Origin: Zhongshania sp.
Lineage (GTDB): Bacteria; Pseudomonadota; Gammaproteobacteria; Pseudomonadales; Spongiibacteraceae
NCBI GenBank assembly: GCA_018066965.1
Contig: JAGPVP010000081.1
Coordinates: forward strand, 40,451 to 104,450
Reading direction: 5' to 3'
DNA length: 64,000 nt
Below, in pieces: positions 62,908 through 64,000 of this stretch (positions are counted from its first letter, which is position 1; the number at the start of each line of letters is the position of its first letter). The position numbers and the translations under genes were made by a program. Below the pieces are notes generated by a model that saw nothing but the letters and a program-made list of their open reading frames with translations, had not been told where the DNA came from and did not search any database.

Positions 62908-64000
62908 TACGTCTTACCTCAAGCGCTCGCAGGCGGAGCTTAAATTTTTCCGCAATCGAAGGAAAACGTCTTTTAATAATAGTGATCCTATATCTAACAA
63001 GGGCAAAATGTCTTTTGTACTTTACAGATACTAATTTCGCTGTTGAAATTTTCTCCAACCTTGATATTGACGCCTCGGCCGAATCAATGTCGAATTGCGA
63101 AGGCAATGGAGCAACTTTTCGTAGTTTCGCTACATACACCGCATGTTTTTCATGACCAACTCGCGCTAACTTATTAACCCGCCCCAAACATCGATCAAAT
63201 GCAGCTCGGTAGGTAACTGAAGTTCGGTAACTATCGACTTTTGCCCAAGAGCAAACGTTATGCACTGACGCCCTAACATTAGCTATCTCCTTCGCAGGAA
63301 GGCGTGGCTGCTTAAAATCCACCCGTAACCCATGAACAAAAAGTGGTGCCATACCTGAGTACAACGCTAAAGTCTTAGACTCATTAACGGGTAGGTCCTT
63401 CGCAATTAACATGTCTCTGACGTGCCTATCAACGTAAGAAAAATCATAATTACTCACGGTAGTTGATACAGTAATATCATCAACAAGCCGGGTGTACTTC
63501 AAACCTTTTCGAGACAACTTTTTAACTACTTCACCTTCTAAATCCCAAAAGCAAGCCGTTGCGATGTAACTAGAAGTCAATCCACCCTGCGGGATTTTGT
63601 TTTCATAACAACATACATCGGTTAAATATTCAGCAACCTCATGCGGATAACTAAACAGCTTAGAAAAGATCTCATAAACAAAGTCTTTATGAATACTATC
63701 AAAAAAATCAGATATATCGATTTTATAAATACTTTTGGCGCCGCAGTGAACGGAGGCACAAGCTATATAATCTCTTTCGATCAGCCTTTCTTCATGCAGA
63801 CTGTTAGGTAAAGATCCGAATAGAAATTCTGGCCACCAAATTAAGTCTTTGAAAAGGCGAGTATTGATAAGGTTCTGAATTAAACGGATTTTAAAGCTCG
63901 GATTATAAACTAAGCGGATTTTTCCATGCCCTTTCTGGAGAGGCTTTTCTCTATATCGCTCACTTAACGGAATTCCCCTAATTGCTTCTAATTCAGCTAC
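62894..64000 (-). CDS. Retron-type reverse transcriptase, 5' end cut by window
   Basis: At least 368 residues; the frame runs off the window at 64000. Visible palm motifs: KIRLVYNPSFKIRLIQN (RT1 region), KIDISDFFDSIH (motif A, metal Asp), IPQGGLTSS (motif B), YTRLVDDITVS (motif C, DD at 63476-63481) and VNESKT (motif D). A thumb region with VHGLRVDFKQPRLPAKE follows, where retron enzymes usually have VTG. No integrase or intron maturase domain is seen. It is paired with a 2TM protein downstream. msr-msd RNA should lie upstream of it, past base 64000. Confidence 0.85.
   Translation of the reverse strand, partial: VAELEAIRGIPLSERYREKPLQKGHGKIRLVYNPSFKIRLIQNLINTRLFKDLIWWPEFLFGSLPNSLHEERLIERDYIACASVHCGAKSIYKIDISDFFDSIHKDFVYEIFSKLFSYPHEVAEYLTDVCCYENKIPQGGLTSSYIATACFWDLEGEVVKKLSRKGLKYTRLVDDITVSTTVSNYDFSYVDRHVRDMLIAKDLPVNESKTLALYSGMAPLFVHGLRVDFKQPRLPAKEIANVRASVHNVCSWAKVDSYRTSVTYRAAFDRCLGRVNKLARVGHEKHAVYVAKLRKVAPLPSQFDIDSAEASISRLEKISTAKLVSVKYKRHFALVRYRITIIKRRFPSIAEKFKLRLRALEVRRNAAL

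Larger units (their letters stand above)
60845..64000. mobile_element. Degenerate phage segment carrying a retron, right boundary beyond window
   Basis: AT-rich stretch with a truncated P2-type replication gene and a retron unit and no core genes. P2-like and satellite hot spots commonly hold such defence cassettes. No integrase, attachment site or tRNA was found in the visible part, so the boundaries are approximate. Confidence 0.5.

Overview
The window is chromosomal DNA of a Gram-negative, aerobic, probably marine gammaproteobacterium. Evidence for this is the E. coli-type cellulose operon, a PhoP/PhoQ-like two-component pair, a TonB-dependent receptor, outer-membrane beta-barrels, wax-ester synthase, fatty-acid oxidation genes and TtrhO/RlmC-type RNA enzymes. 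The gene mix (DUF3604 cassette, WS/DGAT, many alpha/beta hydrolases, CoA metabolism) recalls Spongiibacteraceae/Cellvibrionales such as Zhongshania or Spongiibacter, but that placement is inference from gene content, not a computed match. No rRNA, tRNA or CRISPR array was seen.

Layout. 1-7.3 kb: the 3' end of a GMC oxidoreductase, a DUF2971 protein, an esterase, a lipoprotein and a tightly coupled DUF3604 / parvulin / HupE cassette. 7.4-11.5 kb: a His/Tyr-rich secreted peptide, a glutathione S-transferase, and an envelope-sensing operon (glycine-zipper protein, PepSY protein, response regulator, histidine kinase). 11.5-15.1 kb: a three-gene surface module of unknown function: a Gly/Leu/Pro repeat protein, a TpsB/FhaC-like Omp85 barrel without a visible signal peptide, and an OmpA-like protein with a repetitive N-terminus. 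15.4-20.2 kb: an NTF2-like protein, a TonB receptor, a YheT-like hydrolase and a CitE-like lyase. 20.3-26.8 kb: an iron operon behind a Fur-box-like site (imelysin, di-heme oxidoreductase, second imelysin, DUF1513, multicopper oxidase). 27-36.6 kb: a diguanylate cyclase, a wax-ester synthase with a histone-like tail, trhO-bolA-tfoX, two corrinoid genes, an amidohydrolase and a glycosyltransferase. 36.7-51.1 kb: a complete divergent cellulose locus, bcsR-Q-A-B-Z-C on the minus strand and bcsE-F-G on the plus strand, predicted to make phosphoethanolamine cellulose. 51.1-59.9 kb: a TM2 protein, two methyltransferases, a 2Fe-2S flavin reductase, a GGCT-like protein, an EAL phosphodiesterase and a fadB/fadA-like beta-oxidation pair.

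60.4-64 kb is the accessory end. A lipoprotein is followed by a truncated P2-type phage replication endonuclease (gpA), a 45-bp stem-loop, and a minus-strand two-gene unit: a retron-type reverse transcriptase (cut by the window edge) and a two-helix membrane protein overlapping it by 14 bp. This is best read as an Ec48-like antiphage retron (RT plus 2TM effector) inside a decayed phage segment; its msr-msd RNA would lie beyond base 64000.

How the parts work together: c-di-GMP is a recurring theme. A GGDEF synthase with an I-site, an EAL phosphodiesterase with a YkuI_C-like sensor, the BcsA PilZ domain and the BcsE GIL domain all fall within 30 kb. The strongest candidates for new biology are the retron and the repeat-protein/TpsB/OmpA module.
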